From Paracraurococcus lichenis (GTDB lineage Bacteria > Pseudomonadota > Alphaproteobacteria > Acetobacterales > Acetobacteraceae), in contig NZ_JAUTWS010000013.1 of assembly GCF_030657435.1 (NCBI RefSeq), forward strand, positions 114,784 to 178,783: 64,000 nucleotides of DNA, given 5' to 3'. The notes under the pieces were generated by a model. The model was not told where the DNA came from. It saw only the letters and a list, made by a program, of their open reading frames with translations, and ran no database searches. Positions 8,180 to 18,434 of the stretch are shown in pieces. The translations under genes were made by a program, and so were the position numbers. Numbering within the stretch: position 1 is the stretch's first letter; each line of letters begins with the position of its first letter.

Positions 8180-9388
8180 CTAGACGTTCGCGCCCTCGAT
8201 GACGCTGCCGAAGCGCACCCAGCCGCGGCCGTCCCAGCGCTGCAACTGCATCTGCCGGATCGGGTGGTAGTTGTCCGGGTTGGTGCTGACGGTCACGCCG
8301 GGCAGCAGCGTCGGCAGGGCGAGCGGCCGCAGGCTGGTCGCCTGCTTCAGGATGTTCTCGCGCGAGAGGTCGTTGCCGCATTGCCGCAGCACCTGCAGCA
8401 GCGTCAGCCCGGCGCCATAGGCATAGGTGTAGTTGTTGTCGCCGAGCTCGCCATCCGGGATGTAGCGCGCCATGAAGTCGCGCCATTCCTTCATGCCGGG
8501 GTCGTCGGCCCAGGAGGGATCGGACTGGTCCTTGCGGTAGTCGGAGGTGATGAGGCCGACCGCCTTCTCCTTCCCCGCCGGCTCGATGACGACGGCGCCG
8601 GAGACGGAGACGTTCGACATGAACATCAGGGGACGCCAGCCCAGGTCGAAGACCCGGCGGATGGCCTGGGAGGCGAATTTCGGGATGATGCCGCAGACCA
8701 GCGCGTCGCAGCCCGCCGCCTGCAGGGAGACGACCTGGCTGTCGATGGTCGCATCCGTCGCCTCGTGCGAGGCGGTCTTCACCATGGCGTCGAAGCGTGC
8801 GCCCAGCACGTCCTTCACGCCGTTCACGTAGTCCTTGCCGAAGTCGTCGTTCTGATGGAGCAGGCCGATCCTCGCATTCGGCTTCTGCTCCAGGATGTGC
8901 TTGGCGTAGATCTGCGCCTCGGTCCGGTAGCTCGGCTGCCAGCCGATGGTCCAGGGATAGGCCTTCGGATCGGCCCATTTGTCGGCGCCGGTCGCGAGGA
9001 ACAGGTGCGGCACCTTGCGCTGGTTGGCGTAGCGCTGGATGGCGCTGTTGGTGGGGGTGCCCAGGTTGTTGAAGAGGAAGGCGACCCGTTCCTGCTCCAC
9101 CAGCTTGCGCGCCTGCTCCAGCGTGCGCGGCGGCTGGTAGCCGTCGTCATTGACCAGGAAGGTGACCTGCCGCCCGTTGATCCCGCCCTGCTCGTTCAGC
9201 CGCCTGAAGACCGCGGTCAGGCATTTCGGGATCAGGGAATAGGCGGAGGCGGGGCCGGAGAGCGCATAGGTGGTGCCGATGCGGATCTCGGTGGCGGTGA
9301 CGCCGGGGCTCTCCTGCGCCCGGGCGAGGCCGGGCAGGGCGAGGGCCGCGGCGGCCCCGCCGAGGACAGAGCGGCGCGTCGTGGTCAT
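8180..9388 (-). CDS. Liv-type ABC transporter substrate-binding protein (first paralogue)
   Basis: A 402-residue protein starting MTTTRRSVLGGAAAALALPG, a twin-arginine-like signal cleaved near LARAQ. The mature protein is GVTATEIRIGTTYALSGPASAYS, then NDDGYQPPRTLEQARKLVEQ, again the type-I periplasmic binding fold. It is the first binding protein after livM (29-base gap) and the probable founder of the tandem trio. The family takes up branched-chain amino acids, amides, urea or aromatic acids; the ligand cannot be assigned. Confidence 0.9.
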   Translation of the reverse strand: MTTTRRSVLGGAAAALALPGLARAQESPGVTATEIRIGTTYALSGPASAYSLIPKCLTAVFRRLNEQGGINGRQVTFLVNDDGYQPPRTLEQARKLVEQERVAFLFNNLGTPTNSAIQRYANQRKVPHLFLATGADKWADPKAYPWTIGWQPSYRTEAQIYAKHILEQKPNARIGLLHQNDDFGKDYVNGVKDVLGARFDAMVKTASHEATDATIDSQVVSLQAAGCDALVCGIIPKFASQAIRRVFDLGWRPLMFMSNVSVSGAVVIEPAGKEKAVGLITSDYRKDQSDPSWADDPGMKEWRDFMARYIPDGELGDNNYTYAYGAGLTLLQVLRQCGNDLSRENILKQATSLRPLALPTLLPGVTVSTNPDNYHPIRQMQLQRWDGRGWVRFGSVIEGANV

Positions 9389-9417
9389 GCAGGCACTCCC
9401 GGTCTTGATTCGTTATC

Positions 9418-10434
9418 TCAGCCGCGCCCGCGCAGCCGCCCGGCGATCCGCCGCAGCAGCCCCGCGAAGCCGTCCGGCAGCAGGAAGAGGAAGAGGATGA
9501 GGATGACGCCGTAGATCACGCCCGGCGCCGCCTTGCTGATCGCCTCCGCGATGTTCGGGACGAAGAGCACGAAGAGACCGCCGAAGAGCGAGCCGAGGAT
9601 GGAGGCGACGCCGCCCACCACCATGCCGACGAAGAGCGTGATGGAGACGCCGAAGCTGAAGCTGTCGGGCGCCACGAACTCGACCGCGACGGCGGAGAGC
9701 GAGCCGGCGATGCCGGTGATGATGGCGCTGACCGCGAAGGCCCGGGTCTTGAGGGAGGCGATGTCCATCCCCATCGCCTCGGCGGCCGTCGGGTGGTCGC
9801 GGGTGGCGATCAGGGCGCGGCCGATGCGGCTGCGGATGAGGTTCCAGGCCAGCAGGAAGCAGACCCCCGCCACGATGACCGTGACCACGTACATCCATTG
9901 GTCGGCGGTCAGCGGGATGCCGGCCGGCGCATCCGGCTTGACCAGGAAGAGGCCCTGCACGCCGCCGGTCCAGTCCTCGATCGACTTGTGCTTGAGGATC
10001 TGCGGGACGGCCACCGCGAGGGAGAAGGTGGTCAGCGCGAGGTAATGGCCCGCGAGGCGCAGCGCCGGGAAGCCGACGCCGTAGCCGATGATCCCGCAGA
10101 CCACGGCCGAGACCGGCAGCGTCGCCCAGAAGGACCAGTCGAGATGCGACATCAGGATGGCGGTGCAATAGGCCCCGACCGCGAAGAAGGCGCCGTGGCC
10201 CAGGCTGATCTGGCCGTTGTAGCCCGAGACGATGTTGAGGCCGAGCACGGCGAGCGCCATGATGACGGCCATGGTGAGCTGGAAGAGGTGGAAGCTCTCC
10301 AGCACGAAGATGGGCGCGATGGCGATGGCGAGGCCGCCCAGGACCAGCAGCGCGCGCTGCCAGGCGGGCGTCGCGGCCGGGGCGGCGATCTCCTCGAGCC
10401 GGATGTCGGCGGGAAGGCCCTTGCTGGCGCTCAT
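9418..10434 (-). CDS. livM: Liv-type ABC transporter permease (LivM)
   Basis: A 338-residue polytopic membrane protein with the LivM pattern: an early hydrophobic hairpin, then GLNIVSGYNGQISLGHGAFFAVGAY, the conserved cytoplasmic EAA-like region around RDHPTAAEAMGMDIASLKTRAFAVSA, and further helices. It forms the translocation pore with LivH encoded just upstream (7-base gap). The operon order livG-livF-livH-livM-three binding proteins is unusual because all the soluble receptors trail. Confidence 0.92.
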   Translation of the reverse strand: MSASKGLPADIRLEEIAAPAATPAWQRALLVLGGLAIAIAPIFVLESFHLFQLTMAVIMALAVLGLNIVSGYNGQISLGHGAFFAVGAYCTAILMSHLDWSFWATLPVSAVVCGIIGYGVGFPALRLAGHYLALTTFSLAVAVPQILKHKSIEDWTGGVQGLFLVKPDAPAGIPLTADQWMYVVTVIVAGVCFLLAWNLIRSRIGRALIATRDHPTAAEAMGMDIASLKTRAFAVSAIITGIAGSLSAVAVEFVAPDSFSFGVSITLFVGMVVGGVASILGSLFGGLFVLFVPNIAEAISKAAPGVIYGVILILFLFLLPDGFAGLLRRIAGRLRGRG

Positions 10435-10441
10435 GCTATCC

Positions 10442-11314
10442 TCACACCCGGCTGAAGACGACGCGGCCGAAGAGGCCGGAGGGACGCACCACCAGCACGC
10501 CGATGATGATGGCGAGCGCGACCGTCAGCTTGAGCTCCGTGCCGACGACATAGGCGCCGGCCAGGTTCTCCAGCACGCCGACGGTGAAGCCGCCCAGCAC
10601 CGCGCCCGCCGGGTTGTCGATGCCGCCCAGCAGCGCGCCGGCGAAGGCGTAGAGCAGGATGCCGAGCATCATGGTGGGGTCGAGGAAGACCACCGGCGCC
10701 ACCATCATCCCCGCCACCGCGCCGATGGCGGCGGCGAGCCCCCAGCCCAGCGCCAGCATCCAGCCGACGCGGATGCCGACGAGGCGCGAGGAACGCGGGT
10801 TGTAGGCCGCGGCGCGCATCGCCAGCCCCAGCTTGGTGAAGCGGAAGAAGGCCCAGACCAGCGTCAGCACGACCAGCGTCACCACCGTGCTGCCGAGCTC
10901 ATGCGCCGAGACGAGGCCGCCGAGGAGCGGCTGGTCGCTGCTGAAGGGCGAGGGGAAGACCTTGGTCGTGTAGCCGAAGATCCAGCCCGTGGCATTGCCG
11001 ACGATCAGCAGCAGGCCGATGAAGACGCCGACGAGCGTCAGCACCGGCGCATTCGCCACCGGCCGGATCAGGATGCGCTCCACCACGACGCCGATCGCGA
11101 AGGAGACGGCGATGGTCGCGAAGAAGGCGACCCAATAGGGCAGGCCCGCCTGGATCATGCTCCAGGCGATGAAGGTGGAGAGGGTCGCCATCTCCCCTTG
11201 TGCGAAGTTCACGTGGTGCGTCGCCTGGTAGATCATGACGATCGCCAGCGCGACGGAGGCATAGATGCCGCCCGTCGCAATGCCGGCGACGATCTGGTGC
11301 GCCAATCCATCCAT
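10442..11314 (-). CDS. livH: Liv-type ABC transporter permease (LivH)
   Basis: The start is placed at ATG 11314, 4 bases after the livF stop, giving 290 residues (MDGLAHQIVAGIATGGIYAS). An upstream in-frame ATG would overlap livF. Family hallmarks are YQATHHVNFAQGEMA near residue 30 and RAAAYNPRSSRLVGIRV in the ATPase-coupling loop. It is an inner-membrane permease partner of LivM. Confidence 0.9.
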   Translation of the reverse strand: MDGLAHQIVAGIATGGIYASVALAIVMIYQATHHVNFAQGEMATLSTFIAWSMIQAGLPYWVAFFATIAVSFAIGVVVERILIRPVANAPVLTLVGVFIGLLLIVGNATGWIFGYTTKVFPSPFSSDQPLLGGLVSAHELGSTVVTLVVLTLVWAFFRFTKLGLAMRAAAYNPRSSRLVGIRVGWMLALGWGLAAAIGAVAGMMVAPVVFLDPTMMLGILLYAFAGALLGGIDNPAGAVLGGFTVGVLENLAGAYVVGTELKLTVALAIIIGVLVVRPSGLFGRVVFSRV

Positions 11315-11318
11315 CGGG

Positions 11319-12012
<694 letters not shown>

Positions 12013-12029
<17 letters not shown>

Positions 12030-12795
12030 GGTCGTCCCCGCCGCCGAGATAGGCCCGGATCACCTCCGGGTCGTTGCGCACGTCATAGGGCGTGCCGTCC
12101 GCGATCTTCTTGCCGAAGTCGAGCACCGCCACCTTGTCGGAGACGCGCATCACCAGGGACATGTGATGCTCGACCAGCAGGATGGCGAGCTGGAAGTTGC
12201 GCCGGATCCCGGTCAGCAGCTCCGCCAGCTCGTCCACCTCCCCGTGGTTGAGCCCGCCGGCCGGCTCATCGAGGAGCAGTAGCTTCGGGCGGCTGATCAG
12301 GGCGCGCGCCATCTCGACGCGCTTCTGCCAGCCGAAGGGCAGGGCGGCGACCGGTGCGTCGGCCACGCGCTCCAGGTCCAGCAGCGCCAGCAGCTCGCGC
12401 GCGCGGGCCTCGGCCTCGGCGGCCTCGCGCCGCACCTGCGGCAGGCCGAGGGCACTGGCGAGGAAGCCGCTGTGTCCCGCGGCATGCGCGCCGGCCAGCA
12501 CGTTCTCCCGCACCGTCATGCTGCGGAACAGCGCCAGGTTCTGGAAGGTGCGGCCGATGCCGAGCCCGGTCATGCGGTGCCGCGGCAGGCCGGTGATCTC
12601 CTGCCCGGCGAAGACGATCCGGCCGCTGTTCGGGCGGTAGATGCCGCTGATGCAGTTGAAGGTGGTGGTCTTGCCGGCGCCGTTCGGGCCGATCAATCCG
12701 CAGATCTGGCGCTCCTCGACCTCGAAGGAGACGCCGGCGACGGCGGTGACGCCGCCGAAGCGGATGACGATGTCCTGGACCTCGAGCAGGGCCAT
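12013..12795 (-). CDS. livG: Liv-type ABC transporter ATPase (LivG)
   Basis: The start at 12795 (MALLEVQDIVIRFGG) gives 260 residues, the usual LivG length; the longer open frame upstream has no domain similarity. Walker A is GPNGAGKTTTFN, Walker B LLLLDEPAGGLNHGE, with the H-loop in LLVEHHMSLVM. It is the first gene of the seven-gene minus-strand operon, so the promoter should lie in the gap toward the divergent chemoreceptor gene. Confidence 0.93.
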
Positions 12796-13047
12796 GCGCC
12801 GCCGCTCAGCCCCGAGTGCCGCGCCGGGGCGCGGGGATGCGATTCGGTTCGGGGCGCCGGGGCGCCCCGCGACGGCAGTGCATGCAGCCTCCCTGTGCCT
12901 TGGCCTGGGCCCGTTCCGGGTCACCGGCGGCATTCGTTCCTGGACGGGCGGCATTAGAACGGCCCGGCGCCCGGGGCGCAAGCCGGGAAACCCGCGGATA
13001 CACGGGGCCGCGCCGGGCGCTTCATCGCATCTTCACCACCGGGCGGC
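12796..13047. other. Divergent intergenic region, livG / chemoreceptor
   Basis: This 252-base gap separates the minus-strand Liv operon from the plus-strand chemoreceptor gene and must hold both promoters. It is G+C-rich with short palindromes, for example GGGGCGCC/GGCGCCCC near 12853. I see no convincing -35/-10 pair and no gene. Confidence 0.4.
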
Positions 13048-15369
13048 ATGCTCGGGGCAATGCGCCGCAGCGGATCGCCAGGCATGCAAAGGGGCTTCTG
13101 GACTTTCGGAATTCGGACCTTCGCCACCGGGCTGCAGGGCCGCCTCATCCTCCTTGCCCTGGTTCCCGCCCTCATCGCGGTGATGCTGGCCAGTGCCGCC
13201 GGCATCGTCTCCAGCCGCGGGATGCGCGACGGCACGCTGGCGGAGGCGCTGGCGGGTGCCGTGCTGCGGGCCGACTGGGCGCTCCGCGATGCCGAGGCGC
13301 GGATGCACGCGACGGCCGCAGCCCTGGCCGGGCGCCCGGACCTGGCCGCTTCCCTGGCGGAGGGGCCGCCCGACGCGTTGCGGTCGGTGATGGCCGAGGC
13401 CTTCCGCACCCAGCGCGGCATCGATAGCCGCCTTGCGGTGCTCGAGGCGACGGACGCGGCCGGCCGCGTCCTGTTCCGGGCGCACAATCCCGGGGCGGCG
13501 GGCGACGACAAGTCGCAGGTCGCCGATGTGCGGCTCGCGCTCGGCGGCAGCCCGGCGCTCGGCGTCGTCGTCTCCCCCAGTTCCGGCGAGCTGGCGATCG
13601 GCGCGGTGCTGCCGGTGGAGCGGCAGGGGCGGCTGGTCGGCACCGTGAAGGCGGCGGCGCGGCTGAACGACGCGACGGCGCGCCAGGTCGCCAGCCTGAC
13701 GGGCGGGGAGGCGATCCTGTTCGGCGCCGGCCGCTTGGCCGCCTCCACCCTGCCGGACCTCGATGCCGGGGCGCTGCTGGCCGCGCTGCGGGACGCGCCC
13801 GGGCCGGTGCGGATCGAGTTGGCGGGGCAGGGCGCCTATCTGGCGCGGGGCATGCCGATCCGGGATGTCACGGGTCAGGCCTCCGGCCTGCTCGTCCTCG
13901 CCATGCCGCTCGCCGGCTGGCAGGCCGCCGAGCGCGCCAGCCTCTTCTGGATCGGCGGTGCCGGGCTGCTGGTCCTGCTCGGGGCGCTGCCGGCCGCGCT
14001 GCTCGCCGCCTCCCGCCTGGCGCGCAGCCTGGCCGGCATGGCGGCGGCGATGCGGCGCCTGGCGGCGGGCGAGACGGGGATCGCCATCCCCGGCCATGGC
14101 CGGCGGGACGAGCTGGGCGCCATGGCCGCGGCGCTCGAGCAATTCCGCGACAGCCTCGAGGCGAAGGCGCGGCTGGAGGCCGCGGCGGCGGTCGAGCGTG
14201 GGGCGCGCGAACGCCGGGCGGCGGCGATGGAGCGGCACACCGCGGCCTTCGGCCGCTCCGTCGCCGGCGTCATGGCCGCGCTCGGCCAGTCCGCCGCCGG
14301 CATGCAGGCGGCGGCGCAGGGCATGGCCGAGAGCGCCCGGCAGACCGAGGGGCGCGCCACCGCGACGGCCGGGGAAGCGGATACCGCCGCCGCCAACCTG
14401 TCCACCGTCGCCTCCGCCGCCGAGGAACTGACGGCGAGCGTCGCCGAGATCAGCCGGCAGGTGGCCCAGGCGGCGCAGGTGGCGCGCGACGCGGTGGCGG
14501 CGGCGAAGGCCACGGATGCGCGCATGCAGGCGCTGAGCGGCGGCGCGGAGCGGATCACCGGCGTGGTGCGGCTGATCGGCGAGATCGCCGGCCAGACGAA
14601 CCTCCTGGCGCTGAACGCGACCATCGAGGCGGCGCGGGCCGGCGAGATGGGCAAGGGCTTCGCCGTGGTGGCGGGCGAGGTGAAGCAGCTTGCCGCCCAG
14701 ACCGCCAAGGCGACCGGGGAAGTGGCCGCCCAGATCAGCGGCATGCGCGAGGCGACCGCGGAGGCGACCACGGCCATGCAGGCGGTGACGGATGCGATCG
14801 GCCGGATGGACGAGGTGGCGGCGGCGATCGCCGCGGCGGTCGAGGAACAGGGCGCCGCGACGCGGGAGATCAACCTGCGGGTCCAGGCCGTCTCCGCCAC
14901 CACCACGGTCGTGGCGGGCGCCATGCAGGATTTGTCGGAGGTCGCGCGGCAATCGGGCACGGCCAGCGGCCAGGTGCTGGAAGCGGCGCAGGCGGTGGGC
15001 GCCCAGGCGACCACGCTGAACGCCGAGGTGGACGGCTTCATCGAAGTGCTGCGCAGCGACGACGGCGAGCGGCGGCGCACCCCGCGCCAGGCGGTGCCGG
15101 GGCAGCGGAAGGCGCTGCTGCGGCTGCCGGACGGGCGGGAGGTCGAGGCCATCCTGCGCGACGTCTCGGCGGGCGGCATGGGCCTCGCCTGCGCCTCGCC
15201 GCCGCCTGCCGGCACGGCCCTGCACGTCGTGCTGCCCGGCGCCGGTGCACCGGTCGCGGCCTCCATCGCCTGGGCCGCGGAGGGCAGGCTCGGCCTGGCC
15301 TTCGCCGAACCGGCCCGCGCCGCGCGGGAGGTGGAGGCGCTGCTGCGCCGGCCAGGGCAGGCGGCCTGA
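13048..15369 (+). CDS. Methyl-accepting chemotaxis protein with C-terminal PilZ domain
   Basis: From ATG 13048 the product is 773 residues; ATGs at 13060 and 13084 are possible alternatives. TM1 spans about residues 31-54, followed by a periplasmic sensor of about 240 residues and TM2 at about 298-322. Then come HAMP and a coiled-coil signalling domain whose hairpin tip is [20 protein letters not shown] at about 518-537. Residues 673-773 form a PilZ domain with both c-di-GMP motifs intact: Arg676-x3-Arg680 and Asp705-x-Ser707-x2-Gly710. The receptor should talk to CheA/CheW while also sensing c-di-GMP, linking chemotaxis to lifestyle switching. No C-terminal CheR-tethering pentapeptide is visible. 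Confidence 0.9.
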   Translation: MLGAMRRSGSPGMQRGFWTFGIRTFATGLQGRLILLALVPALIAVMLASAAGIVSSRGMRDGTLAEALAGAVLRADWALRDAEARMHATAAALAGRPDLAASLAEGPPDALRSVMAEAFRTQRGIDSRLAVLEATDAAGRVLFRAHNPGAAGDDKSQVADVRLALGGSPALGVVVSPSSGELAIGAVLPVERQGRLVGTVKAAARLNDATARQVASLTGGEAILFGAGRLAASTLPDLDAGALLAALRDAPGPVRIELAGQGAYLARGMPIRDVTGQASGLLVLAMPLAGWQAAERASLFWIGGAGLLVLLGALPAALLAASRLARSLAGMAAAMRRLAAGETGIAIPGHGRRDELGAMAAALEQFRDSLEAKARLEAAAAVERGARERRAAAMERHTAAFGRSVAGVMAALGQSAAGMQAAAQGMAESARQTEGRATATAGEADTAAANLSTVASAAEELTASVAEISRQVAQAAQVARDAVAAAKATDARMQALSGGAERITGVVRLIGEIAGQTNLLALNATIEAARAGEMGKGFAVVAGEVKQLAAQTAKATGEVAAQISGMREATAEATTAMQAVTDAIGRMDEVAAAIAAAVEEQGAATREINLRVQAVSATTTVVAGAMQDLSEVARQSGTASGQVLEAAQAVGAQATTLNAEVDGFIEVLRSDDGERRRTPRQAVPGQRKALLRLPDGREVEAILRDVSAGGMGLACASPPPAGTALHVVLPGAGAPVAASIAWAAEGRLGLAFAEPARAAREVEALLRRPGQAA

Positions 15370-15405
15370 CCGGGCGGTTGCCCCCGCCGTCCGCCTGCCG
15401 CGGGG

Positions 15406-16644
15406 CTACTTCCGCCGCTGCTCCACCAGCACGCCGCTGGCCCGCAGCGCCTTCAACTCCTCGGCCGAGAAGCCGCGGGAGGCCAGCACCTCCTCCGTAT
15501 GCTCGGCGAAGCGCGGCGGCGCGGCGCGGGTGCCGCCCGGGGTGCGGGAGAGCTTGATGGGCGTGCCGAGGCCGCGGTAGCCGCCAAGCTCCGTCACCAT
15601 CGCGCGGTGCGCGGTGTGCTCGGCCGCCATGGCCTCGTCCACATGCAGCACCGGGCCGGCGGGCAGGCCGGCGGCCAGCATGCGGCGCGTCAGGTCATGG
15701 CCATCCTCCTCGGCGAAGCGCGCTTCGAGGAGTGCCGTCAGCGCGTCCCGGTTCGTCACACGCGCCCCATTGGTGGCGAAGCGCGGGTCCTGCGCGACCT
15801 CGGGCATGCCGAGGAAGTCGCAGAATTTCCGGAAGGCCGGGTCGTTGCCGGCGGCGACGAAGATCTCGCAGGTCCGGGTGCGGAACTTGGAATAGGGCGC
15901 GAGATTGGGATGCGGGTTCCCCGTCGCCTTCGGCCGCTTGCCGCTGAGGAAGTAGTTCGCGGCATGCGGGTGCAGCAGCGCCATGCCGCAGTCATGCAGC
16001 GTCATGTCGACGTACTGGCCGAGGCCGCTCTTCTCCCGCTCCTGCAGCGCCATCAGGATGCCGATGGCGGAGAAGAGGCCGGTGGCGATGTCGACGATCG
16101 GGTTGCCGAGGCGGGTCGGGCCGCTGTCGCCGGTGCCGTTGATGGACATCAGCCCGGTCATGGCCTGCAGCACGGCGTCGTAGCCCGGGAAGCCGCCGAG
16201 CGGGCCGGTCGCGCCGAAGCCGGAGACGCGGCAATGCACCAGGCGCGGGAAGCGCGCCTTCAGCACCTGCTCGTAGCCGAGGCCCCATTTCTCCATGCTG
16301 CCGGGCTTGAAATTCTCGACCAGCACGTCGGCGCCCTCGAGCAGGCGCAGCAGCACCTCCTTGCCCTCGGGCTTCGACAGGTCGAGGCCGACGGAGCGCT
16401 TGTTGCGGTTGACGCCCACGAAGTAGCTGGCGTCACCGGCCTCGTCGAAGGGCGGGCCCCAGTCGCGCACCTCGTCGCCCTGCGGCGGCTCCAGCTTGAT
16501 CACCTCGGCGCCGTGGTCGGAGAGGACCATGGTGCAATAGGGGCCGCCGAGCACGCGGGTGAGGTCGATGACGCGCAGGCCCGCGAGGGCGCCGGCGGAG
16601 CGCGCGAGGCCCTTGCCTTCGGTGGTCGGGAGGGCGTCGGTCAT
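15406..16644 (-). CDS. CaiB/BaiF (family III) CoA-transferase
   Basis: A 412-residue CoA-transferase. Conserved segments include LAGLRVIDLTRVLGGPYCT, GAEVIKLEPP, and GVNRNKRSVGLDL. Asp156 in GFPGYDAVLQA corresponds to the catalytic Asp of formyl-CoA transferase. The enzyme moves CoA between carboxylic acids such as oxalate, succinate or mesaconate; the pair is unknown. It follows a two-subunit CoA-transferase on the same strand after a 15-base gap, so the three may activate or recycle one acid. Confidence 0.9.
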   Translation of the reverse strand: MTDALPTTEGKGLARSAGALAGLRVIDLTRVLGGPYCTMVLSDHGAEVIKLEPPQGDEVRDWGPPFDEAGDASYFVGVNRNKRSVGLDLSKPEGKEVLLRLLEGADVLVENFKPGSMEKWGLGYEQVLKARFPRLVHCRVSGFGATGPLGGFPGYDAVLQAMTGLMSINGTGDSGPTRLGNPIVDIATGLFSAIGILMALQEREKSGLGQYVDMTLHDCGMALLHPHAANYFLSGKRPKATGNPHPNLAPYSKFRTRTCEIFVAAGNDPAFRKFCDFLGMPEVAQDPRFATNGARVTNRDALTALLEARFAEEDGHDLTRRMLAAGLPAGPVLHVDEAMAAEHTAHRAMVTELGGYRGLGTPIKLSRTPGGTRAAPPRFAEHTEEVLASRGFSAEELKALRASGVLVEQRRK

Positions 16645-16659
16645 GCGGCGGCTTTCCTC

Positions 16660-17469
16660 TTATACGGCGGCAGGCTGGGTCTGGCCGGCGCGCCCGGCAT
16701 CGCGGGCCGGGCCGGCGCCTCGGTCGGCGGACCGCCCGAACACGCGGGCGCAGAACTCCGGATAGGTCTCGAGCATCTCGTCGCAGACCGGGCCGCGCAG
16801 CAGCGCCAGTTCCTCCGGCGTCGGGTCGGGCGTCTGCGGCACCTCGGCCGGCACGTCGAAGTCGAAGCCGGTCGCGGCGCGGATGCTTGCCACCGTCTCG
16901 CCGGGATGGACGCTCAGCAGCGAGAAGCGCGCCCGGTCCGGGTGGAAGCGGAAGACGCATTTGCCGGTGACCAGCGCCTGGGCATGGCCGCGGCGGAAGA
17001 CGCCCGGCTCGTTCACGCCACTGGCAGAAATATTGTCGACGCGCTCGACCAGCACGCGGGGCGAGTGCTCCTCCCGGAACAGGATGGTGCGATGCGCCAT
17101 CATGTACATGAAGGCCGAGCCGAAGGATCCGGGGAAGCGCACGCCACGCCCCGGCCATTCGCCGGTGCCGACCAGGTTCAGGTTGGCCTGGCCGTCGATC
17201 TGCCCGCCGCCGAGGAAGAACAGGTCGATCCGCCCCTGTCCCGTCAGGTCGAAGAGTTCCCGCGTGCCCTCGGTGAAGGGATTGCCGCTGCGCCGGTGCA
17301 GCAGGGAGAGCCGCACCGGCCTGCCCTGCTTGCGGACCAGCCAGCAGGCGGCGGCCGGGATGGGGGAGGCGGCGCCGACCGCGATGTGGCGGGCCGGCGG
17401 GGCATCGGGGGCCAGGATCAGCCGCGCCAGGGCGGCGGCCAGGCGTTCCTCAAGCTTCACGTCGCTCAT
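16660..17469 (-). CDS. CoA-transferase (family I-like), second subunit
   Basis: The start is ATG 17469, overlapping the stop of the first subunit (ATGA); the product is 269 residues. It belongs to the two-subunit group of glutaconate CoA-transferase, ketoacid CoA-transferase and IpdAB-type hydrolases. The recognisable part is HIAVGAASPIPAAACWL followed by a GGGQIDGQANLNLVG segment. I could not place the catalytic Glu seen in the second subunit of true transferases, so an IpdB-like hydrolase-type role is possible. The last 25 residues or so (RSADRGAG onward) look poorly conserved. Confidence 0.8.
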   Translation of the reverse strand: MSDVKLEERLAAALARLILAPDAPPARHIAVGAASPIPAAACWLVRKQGRPVRLSLLHRRSGNPFTEGTRELFDLTGQGRIDLFFLGGGQIDGQANLNLVGTGEWPGRGVRFPGSFGSAFMYMMAHRTILFREEHSPRVLVERVDNISASGVNEPGVFRRGHAQALVTGKCVFRFHPDRARFSLLSVHPGETVASIRAATGFDFDVPAEVPQTPDPTPEELALLRGPVCDEMLETYPEFCARVFGRSADRGAGPARDAGRAGQTQPAAV

Positions 17470-18296
17470 TCGGCGGCCGCGGCCCTCTGCTCGAAGACCT
17501 CGCGCGCCAGCCATGCGGCGAAGCCGGCCTCGGTCTTCGCCATGCGGGCATAGTCGCTGACATAGGCCGCGTCGAAGCCGTATTCGTCGAGCAGCGCGAC
17601 GGGATGCGCGCCGCGCTCGGCGATGGCGATGTCGGTGACGTAGGTCGCGTTGATCACCCCGGGGGCCAGGCGCTCGTCCTCGAGGAAATTGCCGGGCACC
17701 ACCCGTTCCACCGTCACCAGCGCGCGCTTCGATGCATGCGCGATGGTCGCGCATTCGCGCCGGCGGCCGAGCCAGACATTCCCTTCCTCATCCGCCATGA
17801 CGGCGTGGAAGATGGCGACATCCGGCTGCAGCGCGGGCAGCAGCACGATCGGGTCCTCGCCCGCCTCGGCATAGGGGTTCGGGATCACCTTCCAGTCCGG
17901 CCGGTGCCGCAGGATGTCGCTGCCGATCAGCCCGCGCAGCGGCATGAAGGGCACGCCCTTCTCGGCCGCCTGCAGCATGGTGTGGACGGCGGGGCAGGTG
18001 CAGTCGCGCACCACCAGCGTCCCGGCCTTCACGGCGGCCGAGAAGCGCGGGGCGAAGCCGGCCTCGCCGAGGGAGACGGCGCTGGTCTCGATCTCGGCGA
18101 CGCAGCCGGCGCCGATCAGCATGTCGGCGGCGAAGCCCGCCACCGGCACGCCGAGCAGCCTGAGGCCGCGGGCGCCGCGCCGCACCAACGCCTTGGCCAG
18201 CGCGACGGAGGGCAGGGAATTGTCGGGCGGCAGGGCGATGAGGGCGCCATCGGGCACGCTCGCGGCCATCGCCTCCAGGCTGATCGGGGTGGTCAT
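17466..18296 (-). CDS. CoA-transferase (family I-like), first subunit
   Basis: A 276-residue alpha-type subunit of a two-subunit CoA-transferase. It opens SLEAMAASVPDGALIALPPDNS and contains GVPFMPLRGLIGSDIL and FHAVMADEEGNVWLG, as in GctA/IpdA relatives. Its stop overlaps the second-subunit start. It is the first gene of the minus-strand CoA-transferase trio and is divergent from a Bug-family binding protein, which may import the acid that these enzymes handle. Confidence 0.83.
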   Translation of the reverse strand: MTTPISLEAMAASVPDGALIALPPDNSLPSVALAKALVRRGARGLRLLGVPVAGFAADMLIGAGCVAEIETSAVSLGEAGFAPRFSAAVKAGTLVVRDCTCPAVHTMLQAAEKGVPFMPLRGLIGSDILRHRPDWKVIPNPYAEAGEDPIVLLPALQPDVAIFHAVMADEEGNVWLGRRRECATIAHASKRALVTVERVVPGNFLEDERLAPGVINATYVTDIAIAERGAHPVALLDEYGFDAAYVSDYARMAKTEAGFAAWLAREVFEQRAAAAE

Positions 18297-18347
18297 AGGC
18301 TTTCCTCCGGGCGCCGGACCTTAGCAGGCCCCGCCGGGATGGAAACC

Positions 18348-18387
18348 GCCGGCCGGCTCATCACGATGCTGGAAAAAGCCGGCCGGC
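18348..18387. promoter_or_regulatory. Inverted repeat in the divergent CoA-transferase / Bug promoter region
   Basis: Perfect 11-base arms (GCCGGCCGGCT and AGCCGGCCGGC) are separated by 18 bases. The element lies in the 138-base gap between the CoA-transferase operon and the Bug binding protein, 52 bases before the first start and 48 before the second. It could be an operator for a local regulator or a 5'UTR hairpin. No regulator gene is adjacent. Confidence 0.4.
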
Positions 18388-18434
18388 TTGGACATCCTGT
18401 GCGGCAAGCAAGCCGAAAGGCCAGGGAGGGCGGA

